Part shown: one piece after another, positions 39,796 to 52,272 of the stretch | Layout: each line of letters begins with the position of its first letter | Numbering within the stretch: the first letter of the stretch is position 1 | Assembly: GCA_029204225.1 (NCBI GenBank) | Contig: CM055097.1 | Coordinates: 25,761,039-25,825,038, forward strand | Origin: Diphasiastrum complanatum | Taxonomy: Eukaryota > Streptophyta > Lycopodiopsida > Lycopodiales > Lycopodiaceae | Length of the DNA: 64,000 nt | Direction of reading: 5' to 3' | Made by a program: the position numbers and the translations under genes | Notes under the pieces: model-generated | Told to the model about the DNA's origin: nothing | Databases searched by the model: none | The model's input: the letters and a program-made list of their open reading frames with translations, nothing else

Positions 39796-42700
39796 TCAGT
39801 CAACCAAGCATAATAGCAAAAGCACAAATTGCTAGACTCTGGCCTAAATACTAATCTAGAGGAATCTCATCAATATAAGCAACAATGACCATCTGAAAGA
39901 CATCCGCTAACAATGGATGTAGAAACATTGAAGGATCCGTAGAAGTAGAGCTAGAGAGGATACAACCTAACTATAAAAATTCGAAAACCATCTAGCATAT
40001 TTCGAACTTATGAAATGTCATTTGAAAAAGGCTCGAATACAATCTACATCTCAATAGCCATGGAACCAGTAGGAACATCAGAAATAACAATAGCAACTGA
40101 AGCAGCTAGAATAGTCAAGGCAATCAAAACACTAAAATTAAGAATAGCAACTAAACAATACTCAAGCTCCATGGATATTGTACTATAGAAATGAGCAAAG
40201 TCCTAAATATTGGCATTAAGGCACCCAGAGCAACACCAAGGCACTTGGCATCAGCACCAATGCATGCAACATCATTGGCATCAACATCAAATTGTAGTTG
40301 TGATTCTAACACAATCTGTGACACTATCACAACATCAACCTGTGTATGTGAAGCACTCTCAGTATGTGATAGTGACTCTCTCTCATTGTGTGCTATTATC
40401 ACTCTCTCACTACGTAATACTATCACCCTCTCATTGTATGATAGTGACAGTGAGTCTTTCTCATTGTGTGATACTATCATCCTCACAATAGGACTCAACC
40501 GCGCTTGCAAAAGGAAGCTTACAAGTTGAATCAGACATAGACTTGAAAGGATGCTCATCAATATCCCAATCAATATCTCTCTCAATATCTATGACACTAC
40601 TCTCATGTATAGAAGGACTCAAAAGCAAACAAGTCATCATTGGATAACATAAGTAGGCAAAGCACATGTAAAACGACATGCCATAGAAGAATGAGAAAGA
40701 ACATATGTATGCCACTTAGAATAAGTAGCAAGAGGAAAACTGCATTAGCAACTTTTGGATTCAATACTATTAGGGTGATAAGTGTCAAAGTAATATTGAA
40801 GACATTTCAATCATGTCTCAAACACACACTCATAAGTTGTATCACTGCGATAAATATAGAGGAAAGATAAAGGGGAAACACCTAATGAAGTGACAAATGA
40901 GGGAGATGTAGGCACAGCACAAAATATCAATGAGTACACATGATATGTAACATACACGAAAGCACACAATTTTTCTATTTTCTTTTTTCTAAAACTTGAT
41001 ATCCGATATCCCCCAAAAAAAATCCTAGGGGCACTTCAATCTAATATCACCCAAAAAAAACAAAAAAAGAAACTTAATTTTAAAATTTTTTTGGCTGCCA
41101 TACACATCAATTTACGGTGAGACGTGCCAATTCAACTTGTTGCAAATAGGCTAGTGCTTTTGAATTAATTCCATATCACAAAAACCTTGAAAAAAAATGA
41201 AAGGGAGAAAATAGGCAGCCAAAAGACAAATGGGGCATGCATGAGGTAGAATGGGCCAAGGAGATTGTGGGCAGGGAGGATGGTAGGGCAGTTGATAGAG
41301 GCAGTGGCAACGATGGTGGAGGGAGAGTGGAAGTCAAAGGAGCGATGGCATGCAACAGAAGGCTGAAAAACAAGGCACTAGACAACAAGTAGATTAGGGA
41401 AATGTGTGGACAATGAGCAGGACGGGAAGCGAACAATGTGAAAGGAGTTTTAGAGATCAATAGGGTGGCGAGAAAGGCAAATGGACAACAAAGAAGGTGA
41501 TGGAGGTGGAAAAGAAATGCAATGGAGAAGAGCTGGCAAAAACGAATGACGAGAGTGGCAGGGTGCACAAGAAAGTGCTCAGAGACCAATCTATGGACTC
41601 AATCTATGGATGTTGTATCAATGAAGCATAAATGCCTATAATAGACACAATTAAGCAATCTCCCATAAAGAAAGGTCAAAGCATCTTACATGTCAATGGC
41701 TAAAGCCCTACAAGCAACAGCAAAGAGTTCTCCCATGAAGAGCCCAAGCAATACCAATAAGCTAAATAATCAATGAATAACTAATGTTTAAATGATAAAC
41801 TTATATATACTATCTAGAGGCCCTTAGTGGAACCTTCTAGAGTTTAGGGCAACTTAGGGTACCTTGGTCCCATTTGGACATGCCTTAATGGTAACTAGCC
41901 CAGTAATTAAAGGTATACTAGTTATGCACTACAAGGCAACCCTTGTGGGATGTAATTATATTGATATTAGGTCTACAATATTATCCAAGACATGACATGA
42001 AAGACATGCAATCTTTAACTTTATGGTACCTAAGAGTTGATGCAGGTCACATTTAGAACAATAACTTCACATTAACTTTCATATATATAAATCAAAAACC
42101 AAAAAGCTGAGCTTCTATCACTTCCTCATAGGTGAAGGGTAGACTCAACCATGGTGAAGTCTAGCACTAAGTAGCAAAGCAAATCAATTGAGATCCCTAC
42201 TTCCTCATAGAAACACTAGGAAATTGCATGACTTACCTCAGCTTGCACAAAGCTAATCTATTGGATGTATTAGACTGAAAAAACTGTTTAAATATGAACA
42301 AAGAGGATCAATAAAAGAGCTTATTCAAACGTGAACTCCCACCACCTACTTGTATTAGTGATCCCATGTTACCACTACCCCAATAATGAGAAAGTAACAA
42401 ATACAACAGCACTCTATGAACCAAAAACTAGTGAAACAAGAAAAATATTAAGAAGAGCAGAAGTAACCTGGCTTATGAAATGGCTGCTGTAAATCTGGAG
42501 GATCTGCCTATACATCCCACATTACAAAGGTCAATCTCACGAGTAAGAGATGCCTATGGAACATGCAAAATTAAGTACAATATTTGACGGAAATTAAATG
42601 TCTAGAACATATCAAAATAGCTTCAGAAGACAACTGCCACAAACATAGCATCTTCTATGTTAAATTTCAATAGAACATTAGATAAACTAATAAAAAATAT

Positions 42701-43724
42701 AAGTTCTAACTCCAATATTTTCACCACAATGAAGGGAATTTTGCTGGTCCTGCTCCAATGCACTTTAACTTTCATAGCATGTCATGAGCATCTCTACTTA
42801 ATACTGCTGCTATTAATGTGCTGTCACCAGGAGGTTTGCTGCTACAACCGAATGGAGTAAATCAAGACATGCAGAAATTTTCTTGAATCCGTTTTACTAT
42901 TATTAGTTTGCGTATAAGAGCTGTGATTAATCAAAAAGTAAATAATCATGATCAGCTTCAGAAGAGAGATTACAAAAACTGTATTTTTTAGGTCACTTAT
43001 TCATTTCAGACTTCAGAATTAAATGGCAAGTACAAAATACATAGCATGAACAACATCCTTACTTTATTTCAGCCTTTGGTCATTGCATGGCCATCTAAGT
43101 CAAGAGTATTGAAGGACTCCAATGAGCAGAAAGATACAATCCTATAAGAAGATTAAAGGACTAGCCCTAGAAATGGCCGTAGCAACAATGACAAAGTGGG
43201 GCTTCTTTCTATATGGGCACAAAAAGTTGCAATGAATAAAGTTGTAAAAATCATTTTCTTACGAAGGCTCCTATCCTGCATCAATTAGAGTATCTACATA
43301 CAGCTTATTTTCTCTTTTATTGTAAATGGCAAAGAAATCATATTCTCTTTTCTAGCTGGCTGACCTCTATTTTTTTTTACTTTTCTGTGTTACACTTATT
43401 TTGATTATGAACTGATCTATACTCGAGACAGTGATGCCATTAGTAATTTGCTTCAGAAATGAATCAGTTGTAGAGCTTGAAAGTTTATCCGGGAAAACAT
43501 CTAATATTGAAGAAACTTGATTTGCTTAGCCTGTTTTATTGAGAACATCAGCTTTCTTTTTTCCAAATTCACATGGAGACCAGCATACTGAAAGTTAGCT
43601 ACAGTGATACTAAACAAACATTCAGATTTTCTATGGGGTTGGGTTTGGATAATACTCCAAAAGGTGATATGTCAAGGATGATTGCTAATTCGGTCAACCA
43701 ATGTTCTTGATCAAATAAATGTTA
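39796..43724. other. ABCC intron, no gene recognised
   Basis: AT-rich, with a purine-rich stretch near 41190-41560 and a degenerate minisatellite at 40370-40495 (units like TCTCATTGTGTGATACTATC). The block 41630-41760 has a diverged copy at 46050-46190. The unfound ABCC exon should lie between here and 44355. Confidence 0.45.
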
Positions 43725-44006
43725 TTAGGATGCGATTGTCATCTGCACATCAATATACACTATTTCAGGAACGCCACATAGATGGACTGTATCTATGTAC
43801 AGTTTTGTACACTTATTCCCTGGTGATGTACTTGGAGATAGAAATGCATATTCAGTAAGAGTCAAACCCCATAATTTAGGCTTAAAAGGTAGTGTACTTG
43901 CAACCCTTTTGTGGAATTCTAAGAGCAATTCAATAATGGCCAGGCTTCTCAAAGTGCTGGGACATATGACTACCATATTTATACGAAGGAAGTATGATCG
44001 GGACAA
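43725..44006 (-). pseudogene. Possible Ty3/gypsy integrase fragment
   Basis: The minus-strand frame reads ELLLEFHKRV, FLSPSTSPGNKCTKLYIDTV and GVPEIVYIDVQMTIAS. The order resembles the LFID.V..LHGVPE.IVSDRD region of gypsy integrases, though the catalytic aspartates are not clear. The assignment is weak. Confidence 0.3.
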
Positions 44007-44354
44007 CGTTTTTTAGGCTGTGTTGTAACTCGGCAGATTCGTGAAAAAATTGGTTTGTGAGTTTAAGAGGTTGTTTGCTAGTTGATAGACACAAGAAGAA
44101 ACAAATAGCTAGTTGATAGTTCTTCTTGCATTTATCTGAAATGTGGACTGCGTCATTTAATTGACATGTGAGACTACATATCCCCTTAAGTATTGTATAC
44201 AGCAAAGAGGACAGATCAGGAACCATTCATCTGAACTTGAAATTCCGTAAATCCTTCAAACATATAAGAGGGAAGAAAGGATGTTTCACAAATTCGATTT
44301 CCATGATGCAATGATTGATGTACATATTACATAAACACACCATAAGCAACTTAC

Positions 44355-44533
44355 CACTTATGAATGTCTCTAAGAGTGAATATAAACTGAAACTTCACGG
44401 CTTGTGCAACAAGAGCATATAACATTCCAAATCGAAACAGCCACATATACTCCCTGGCATATACTTTGGTTTCGACAAAAAGCACACATGCAATTGCAAG
44501 CCATGTTAAGGAGGAGAGCAATGATGACAGAAT
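44355..44533 (-). CDS. ABCC exon: TMD0 helices with ETKVYAREYMW
   Basis: A 179-bp exon with acceptor CTTGCAG and donor GTAAGT, starting in phase 0 and ending in phase 2. The peptide includes WLAIACVLFVETKVYAREYM and WLFRFGMLYALVAQA. It matches the METKIYIRE..W..RFAVIYALV segment of plant ABCC1/2 TMD0 and carries two hydrophobic helices. It joins directly in frame to the exon at 50219-50551. Confidence 0.92.
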
Positions 44534-44539
44534 CTGCAA

Positions 44540-47500
44540 GCAGAAGAACAAACACAAATCAGAGATAGAGACAGCAAGTAGAAAGCAGCTTGAGTCAACA
44601 CTCACATGATAAGTCTCCAACCTAAAATCAGCATCAATCAATGTGGACTTGGTAAGACTAACCTGCCAAGCTTCTTGGGCTAAAGTAAAAGTTCTGTAGG
44701 GTTGGTGTATTTTGTTGTGGAGAGGAATGGGACAACATAGAAGAGGATGAAAATCTCGTGTCTCTACAATTATGGACTCGGCTCAGTACATTCGCCGCGT
44801 CCATTCTTTTTTTCTTTATTATGCATAAGCAGGCCTATGGGCCCTTTTTATTCATGTACTGGCCTTGGGCCCTAGTTTTTTTAGGACTTGGTCATATTGA
44901 TTTGGAGTGGGAGTCCTCCTATTGGGGGGACGCACTATTTCCCCTCCAAATCTGCTCCCCATTTTAGAATTCCTACTTTGGGGTTCATTGGTAGGGTATA
45001 TATAGGGCAGCATTGTAGTCTTTTATTCAGGTGATGATGATTGCTCTTCTTTAGCTTGTCATCTCTGTTGGGCTAAAAAGGAGACGTTTTTGTAGACTTG
45101 CTGGTAGGAATAACATACGGACATGAACTGAAGACATACATACATCTTTATGCATGTCTGTTGTATGTTGTCCTCAACAAATAAAACTCCTAAGTAGGAG
45201 CTCTATTTGCTATTCCCAAGGAACAAAGGCTATACAAGATCAAAGACATACCGCCTAGAGTGGCCTCACTGATCGTGGAGGAGGTTGTTGTATGTTGTCC
45301 TCAACAAATAAAACTCCTAAGTAGGAGCTCTATTTGCTATTCCCAAGGAACAAAGGCTATAGAAGATCAAAGACATACCGCCTAGAGTGGCCTCACTGAT
45401 CGTGGAGGAGGTGGGCCTTCGTTGCCTAGTGCAAGTGGAAGAGAGAAAATCATGGAGAAAATGACCTACACTACACCGAAGAGAAAATATGTTGGGATAA
45501 AGTCAAGTAAACTCTTGAAACTCTCAAAAAAAAAGTTAGAACTTGGCCTTTGAACCAATTACAAACCTTCAATATACGGGAACCATTTCTCCTGTATGGG
45601 AAAACCAAGTTTCTTTACATGTTTTCCCATGACAAAAATCGGAAATAAGCACACTTCCTATGGTGCCAAGTTTCAAATAAACTCAAATATCTTCAATTGC
45701 AAGTTCTGAAATAAAACAAAGAAACGATGTCTAGCAAGGATAACCTAAAAAGTTCAAAGCTTCAAGCCTTCAAGCCATCGAAGGTGTTGACAAAAGCTCC
45801 ATCTCCATAAGCAGATGGGCTTCGTAAGAAAAGATAACAAGGAGACATACCGATTGGGTATGCAAATAGCAGCAAACAATATTATGTTACACTCAAGAGG
45901 CAAGAAAATTATGTTCTTCAATACAGATGCAAGCTTAAATGAGAAATTTTGTGGAGGAAGATTTTAAACCTTTTCAATAAATAAAGGCAATAAAAAGATG
46001 TAAAAAGGTTAAGCAATGGAAATCATAGGGTGCATGTTATGAACACAATCAAACATATTGATATCAATGAAGCAAAAAGAGACAATATATGAAGAAAATG
46101 ATAGAAGCATCACATAATATCAATGGGTAAAGCCCTACAAGCAATAGCAATAAGTTCTTTCATGAACAGCTCAAGGGACTACAAATAGGCATTCGGAACA
46201 CTCATTGCCTAGCTTATTATGAAGCAACATCTAGTAGGAACAAGAAAGATGTCATCAAATATAGTCAATGTCAAATTCAAGCCACATAACTCTAGATGCT
46301 AAAAAGAATTGCACGCTAAACCATAAAGCTTCTAAGCTTCGCAAGCCAATGAAGCAACAACATACATAAAGAGAAACATAACATGCTATCAAGGTAGATG
46401 GATTGCCCAAGAATGCCAAAGGCAGATAGGTCTCCATAAAAGCTGGAATATGTATTGGTGGCTAACATTAGTGAATGAGTATGAGTCTAGAAATGCATGG
46501 TTGTAGGATCACCAGCAACATCATATATCATAACAGTGATGCCAAGCAAGTTGCATCAACCATGGTAAAAATTGCAGGTCCATTTTGATGTAATGCCTAA
46601 GTGGCTCTAATATGGCCCAATTTCAAGTTTGGGAGGTCTTATACTTGAAAGCTGGACTATATTTTGATCTCTCTCTAGAATTGATGGGCCCTTGAGGAAG
46701 TGCACCAAGTTACAAGGGAGAATAGGTCCCTGTGAGTGTCAATAGATGCCCCATGACTTTTGGCTATTCACTTCATGACTCTTGAGTTCCATGATGGTTG
46801 GCTGTCCAAATACTTGGCCATTACCTAGAAATGTAACATCACATGTTCTCTATACTACGAGGCTTCCCCAAGAGGGATTAACCCATCTATTGTCATTGTG
46901 CTATCAATCATTGAATATTGGTTATACTTCAACTTATATTCTCTTTGGTACATCTTAGGATTTTGTTGATTCTAATAGACCAAGCATGCGACATAACCAT
47001 AGGTAATAGTGGACATAGAGGTGTATTAATGTCCCAAGCAATCTATAATGATCAAGATTGACGGACGAGCACCACTAGCAAGAATATGAATGCATCCCGT
47101 GCTAGTAGTCCAGACCAAGAATGCCATAAAACCGCACCTAGGAACTCAAAAGATGAAGCCCATGAAAACTATCCATGCCAACCGGACTCCAGTACTTTTG
47201 AAAGATGAGCAAGAGAATATGCCATAAAAAGTTGCAAGTCAAATAATTTGTTTCCATTTGGTTCTTTTTTGTCAACACTCACAAAAACAATGTGGATGAA
47301 ACAAACACAAGTCAAATAGAAAGAACATAACAGAGAAAAAAAATGAATGGTAAAACAAAATGAGAAGAAATACTAGCCACAATTTGGAAAATGTGGAAAT
47401 CTCAATAAATTGATCCAAAGCACTAGTGTAGAAGTATGTGATAAAAAAGGGAGCAGCCTCTTGTCATCACCCCAAGTAGATCTTAGGTCTACAAAATTTC

Positions 47501-48269
47501 ACTTACAGGCTGAAAAAGGACAGCCATTGTGATGAATATATGCCAAAAAGTCAACAAGTGTATAGGAAGCATATCATTGTAATAGCAATAATAATGTGAG
47601 AATACCTTCAAAAGATAGGCACGTGATGTCAATCTAGGATGTCAATCTAGGCTGTCCTTTGTCATGCAAACCCTCTTTGAGGCAAAAACTCAAAAGTAGA
47701 ATATCTTGAAATAGGGATCTACAATTGACGAGCCATGAAGTTTGTTGCACTTAATGGTTGGCAAAATAGAACAATTCACTCAACATTGAAACAAAATCCA
47801 TCTTCAAAAGAATATTCCCCTTACCAAACTTTGACCTTTGAGATCTTTTGATAGAAAACTCCAATTGTCAAGCTTGAAATTGCAATTAACTAAGCTTCAA
47901 ATATGAAAGGTAAAGAACCACATGACATCTGAAGTAGAATCTTGTAGGACAAAAAATAGAACATTCTATTTTAATAAAGTTTGACTTTGCCATAACTTCA
48001 CTTCTAGCAAGTAAAAAAGGATAAAAATTGGACGAGGATGATTCTAACCTTTACATCCAGATCTTTGATGATCCTTCCTTATTTAGACTCTGCTAATCCT
48101 ACTCCAGCCGACCCTAGCTATGCTAATCTTGCTCCTACTAAGTGTCATGCTCAACTTGCTTATGCTACAATGGGCTAGTAAGCCAAGTCCCCACTTTCGT
48201 GGATACTCGCAACACTCATTCTTATCTAAGCAACCACATTCTGTCACAAATACGCACTATTCATGTTGC
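44540..48269. other. ABCC intron, no gene recognised
   Basis: Contains a 127-bp tandem duplication (45161-45411) and a diverged copy at 46050-46190 of the repeat at 41630-41760. No coding region is recognised. Confidence 0.5.
45161..45411. repeat. 127-bp direct tandem duplication
   Basis: The unit starting TTGTATGTTGTCCTCAACAA at 45161 recurs at 45288 with one difference noticed (TATACAAG against TATAGAAG). Confidence 0.95.
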
Positions 48270-48755
48270 AGCTCCTCATCCATTACATGTCGAGGTTGCT
48301 AATTCCCACTCAAATTTTTCAGGGCATTGAGTATCACATTAATCCTATGGAGCGCCATGACATCATCCTTGGTGCCGATTGATTTCTTCCCTTGGCACTA
48401 TTACTCTGGATCTTCAAAATCAATCACTCTCTTTTGCTCATGCTGATGTTTCCTACAGCTTGGTCGGCATCGACTCTCAATGAGATTTCCAGCTTGTGTC
48501 CAGTAAGCAATTAATGTAGAGCCTTTCCAAGCCTCATTGCATGGTAGTCATATGTGTTCATGCAGTTCAGGATTCTCCAACTCCACCTGCTATTTCTTTG
48601 GCTACATGTGAGTTTTGACCTTTTACAAAAGTTTCATCATGTTTTTTATGAGCCTACCACACTACCATCTTTGTGTAATGTGAGCCTACCACACTACCAC
48701 ATTGAACTCCTCCCTGATTCTTCTCCTCTCTCACATGCTCCATATCGTGTCTAGA
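48270..48755 (+). pseudogene. Decayed Ty3/gypsy protease-RT region
   Basis: Frame-shifted pieces read TITLDLQNQSLSFAHADVS, LVGIDSQ and HYHIELLPDSSPLSHAPYRV. These correspond to the stretch between protease and RT, the last being the HDH.IEL.PG..P....PYR motif. Stops are numerous. Confidence 0.6.
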
Positions 48756-50218
48756 TCTGAATCATACTTGCATGTTCCAGAATGGAAGGTGTTACAAAAA
48801 CTTGGGTTAGCATTTTCCAGAATAGGTATTTTTTTTAGAACAAAATGGGTCGCAAATTAAAGGTCTAGACATCAAGAATTTACTAGTGATTTTTCCAAAA
48901 AAAAACTATGCACTACAGGACCCTATTTCTTACCAAATACTGTGCACTACACCCTTTTTTTGCTAGATATTATGCATTGTACAGTTTTGGGTAGATATTG
49001 TACGAGTTACATGTCAAAGCAGTTAAGTGAACCAGTATCCCTCTAAAAAGGGGCATTCCGATCTGCAATGCAAGTAAAACTAGAATTCGTTGTCCTTTCC
49101 TATGCAGTCTGGAAGAGGTTTCCATTTCGCTTTTCTTGGGGACTACCATTAGTTTTCAAAACTGGTTAATGCTTGTTTCTTATATTTTCATCTCTCTAGA
49201 AACTAGGATAGTTCAGAGTTGCCAGCCATAGTTGACAACTCGAAACGTTCAACAAAGAAACCTCATCCAGAGAAACTATAGATAGCTATACTATAAATAC
49301 TATAGAATTCTAAATATTAAATGCTATACAATTCTATAGTATTTATAGTATATATATACTCAGAGAGAAATTCGCTGAATCTATTGGACTCTCTACATAT
49401 ATTTTTGTAGTATTTTAGACTCCAGAGTCACTTTCGCTTACTAAACATATGCCCAGTTTGCATTTGCTAGTCCACAAAATGCTGAATCTGCCTTTGCACT
49501 TTGCTTAGAGTGCGTGTTTGTGACTATCAGCAGCATTTATTTGAGATAGTTGTAGTGCATCACCTTGATTCAATTTGTGGAGTTTGAGATTATTTTTATG
49601 ACAAGAAGAAGGCCAAAATTTTACGAGCACTAGAGTTTAATATACTACAAATCAGCGTGCAAGTTGGAGACGCAACAAACGGATTAAAGTGTGGTGAGTC
49701 TTGAGTACTTTACTTTCAAGTGCTTGCCTCTTTAGAGCTTTGCAGTTACTATACTCGATCTACTGTCTATCTATACATAGTGGGGAAAGATGCGTCCGGA
49801 AAGAGAGTGCAAACAAAGACATAATGCCAAGGGCAGAGCCAAAATTAGCTTCAATACTACCCAAAACCTTCCAACTATGTTTGAAACTGGCGAATTGAGA
49901 CCAATTTACCTGTACAGTGGCAATTTCACTTTTCAAATTTTTTAGATACTGTCGGTTGTTTTCAGATTAAAAATGTTGTGGGCCAGTCCCATTGGTAATT
50001 GGCTTGGTGGGTTCGGAAGTAAATGTCTTGTTGATACTGTTCCTACCAGCAGCTAGACACTAGTTATGCACCGATTGGACAATAACAATGCATGTAGAGG
50101 ATTTCGCCAAAGTTAGAGACATACTTGAGATGCACCTTTTTAGTCTTATGCAATTTTTGATACTTCAAAGCTCCAAGATATATCAATAAACATTTCATTT
50201 CTTTCCATCCCACATTAC
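48756..50218. other. ABCC first intron, nothing coding recognised
   Basis: AT-rich, with a 23-bp perfect inverted repeat at 49287-49352. Confidence 0.55.
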
Positions 50219-50551
50219 CTCAAACGGAGCTAGCGAACGCTCTCCATCAACATTTACAACTGATATGCCCAGAACGACTTGTATCAATGGCACCAACGCA
50301 TTGAATGCAGCAAGCGTGATCAAAAAATAATGCACGGACTTCCTCTGTATTGTGAACTTGTCAAAATTGTGGCATCTTAGAAGAAGACGCATGCGATGCG
50401 CTGCCAGACACAGCAAATACAGATTGGTCACATTCAAGATGATGGAATCTGTAACACAAGGAGTGTATGATCCAAAGCCGTTATTCACTTGATTCTCCCA
50501 TGCGCCTCCAGCCACAGGCCTACAAAACGCAGCAACAGGATCCCACCCCAT
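50219..50551 (-). CDS. ABCC first coding exon (N-terminus, TMD0)
   Basis: The first 111 codons. The ATG at 50551 opens MGWDPVAAFCRPVAGGAW, aligned with MGFE....C.PV..G.W of plant ABCC1/2, which supports this start. It continues with GFGSYTPCVTDSIIL, two hydrophobic helices (about residues 36-55 and 73-97) and GISVVNVDGERSLAPFE. The donor GTAATG follows GAG at 50219, phase 0. An extra N-terminal membrane domain of this kind is typical of long ABCC transporters and is used in vacuolar targeting in the family. The 5' UTR is probably the pyrimidine-rich sequence just above 50552; no clear TATA box was identified. Confidence 0.93.
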
Positions 50552-50988
50552 TCTTTTTGCTGAAAAACCCAGCGCTTCTTTTCTTTTCTTTTACTCCCCT
50601 CAAGACCCAATGGTGAGCCTTGCTCTTTGCCTCATGTATTTATCAAACTCTAAACCCTCAACATTCGTCCTTGCAGTTGCATAAACCTAAGTCCCAACTG
50701 CCACCAGATTCCAAATCCCAACAAAAAGACAACAATTGAGTCAACCCACAAAACCCACAAAACTATTATGGAATCATTAAAAGGTTAAAATAAAACCTTG
50801 TAATTCATTTTGTCTTTGTTGATGACGGATTGAGTATGATGGTTGTCCCATTAATCCAAGTCGTTCTTTTAATATGGCTATAGTTGAGTAAATGACTGGT
50901 CATTGTTAACTCAAAATTAAAAGCCAAAACATCTACATCTTGTAAATTTAAATCATCGACTCTTGGTTGGATGTACTTCGTTGTTTTT

Positions 50989-51459
50989 TTAAGTTAGAAG
51001 TGCAACAAGACTTTCAACTTGAATTTCATTCAGATCACCGCACCACTTCATTTTTGCAGCTTTTACACTTTGCTTGTTCTTTTTTAAGCCCACATAAATT
51101 TCGTGTTTCTTATCTTGCACAAGGTGCAATAAATCATTATCCCAAAGAAGATTTGAAGGTTCAGCAGTTGTAGTTGAAGCTCCTAATATATAAGGCCAAT
51201 GAAATTCTTCAGTTGTTGATGCATTTTCGAGGTTGAGCACACTGATTATTTGTTTCTCGAAAAATTCCATCCACCAATGCTGATCAAACTCATCAAAAAA
51301 TTGATAAGTTGCTTGAATACTTGATTCCAAAAAATTTAATGATGCAAATGGATCAACCTCACAATGTTCTCTTTGACCTTTTGTTCTTCTAGCATGGACT
51401 TCAAGGGAGACAAGGCAGCAAGCTTGATGTGAGTAAAAGGCATATTGAGCAAAAAACAA
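50989..51459 (-). CDS. Unrecognised 156-codon open frame
   Basis: The longest frame upstream of the ABCC gene, with ordinary amino-acid composition (WWMEFFEKQIISVLNLEN, HLVQDKKHEIYVGLKKN). I recognise no domain. It could be an exon or a fragment of a decayed transposon or gene. It may be chance. Confidence 0.25.
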   Translation of the reverse strand: MFFAQYAFYSHQACCLVSLEVHARRTKGQREHCEVDPFASLNFLESSIQATYQFFDEFDQHWWMEFFEKQIISVLNLENASTTEEFHWPYILGASTTTAEPSNLLWDNDLLHLVQDKKHEIYVGLKKNKQSVKAAKMKWCGDLNEIQVESLVALLT

Positions 51460-51504
51460 ACTACTCCAATTGAGCTTTCAACATCAATATGTAATGAAAC
51501 ATAC

Positions 51505-51600
51505 ATTACATTGTTATGGGGCAAACAATTTTAAAATTCAATTTCATGGGGATATCCATGAAACTGAATTTGAAAATTGTTTGCCCCATAACAATGTAAT
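51505..51600. repeat. 96-nt palindrome, 45-bp arms
   Basis: The arms 51505-51549 and 51556-51600 pair with two mismatches around a 6-base loop (GGATAT). Homology stops sharply at both ends, and no obvious flanking target-site duplication is seen. Confidence 0.95.
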
Positions 51601-51890
51601 ATCTATTTTATTACATTTGATTTTAAACTGATGTTCAAAACTCATATCATTAAAATTAGCTACATAATGCTCTGTCTCATTGGACGCCTTAGTATAATCA
51701 CGAAAATCATGTGTGTTTGATCAACGACACATTTCGCTTTGGCACATACAATTCTTCGACAATGCTTTGAAGCACATGTAAAGAAAATGTCTCCTTGCGT
51801 CTCGATCTCTTGGAAAAATAGCTAAACATTTGATCAATTTGATGTGGGTGTGACAAATCCTATTTTTATTTTTTTTTTGAAAAAAAAAAA

Positions 51891-52272
51891 TTCTACTGAC
51901 ATGGACAAGTATATCAAAACAATTTGATTTTTATTCTCTCTACCAATGTTGTGTTGCAAAAAAAAAGTATCTACGAAATATTTTTACCAGATTCACAGAT
52001 TATCTTGTGTACAATTGTGATTGTCAAATTATTTTGTAATGGTGATTGTCAAATTTGAATCGTTTCGTACGTTGGAATGATTTCTACTGACATGGACAAG
52101 TATGTCAAAACAATTTGATTTTTATTCTCTCTAGCAATGTTGTGCTGAAAAAAAAGTATTTCTGGAATATTTTCATTAGATTCACAGATTATCTTGTGTA
52201 CAATGGTGATTGTCAAATTATCTTGTGTACAATGGTGATTGTCAAATTTGGATCGTTTTGTACGTTGGAATA
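51891..52272. repeat. 191-bp direct tandem duplication
   Basis: TTCTACTGACATGGACAAGT starts both units (51891 and 52082), and both run to a TACGTTGGAAT motif. A shorter repeat, TTATCTTGTGTACAATGGTG, is duplicated inside the second unit. Confidence 0.9.

Noticed and set aside
40370-40495. Possible CRISPR-like array
   Set aside because: Units are degenerate and lack constant spacers; this is a plant nuclear minisatellite.
41176-41589. 137-codon minus-strand hydrophobic frame
   Set aside because: Product of a purine-rich plus strand (Leu/Ser/Pro/Phe bias); no family resemblance.
42235-42275. Candidate for the missing ABCC exon with TTTTTTCAG acceptor and GTAAGT donor on the minus strand
   Set aside because: In the phase required by the preceding exon it contains a stop and does not resemble TMD0.
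47620-47655. Duplicated GATGTCAATCTAG
   Set aside because: A single short direct repeat, expected by chance or slippage in this much sequence.
48650-48705. 31-bp direct repeat TGAGCCTACCACACTACCA
   Set aside because: Simple local duplication inside a decayed gypsy fragment; no further structure.
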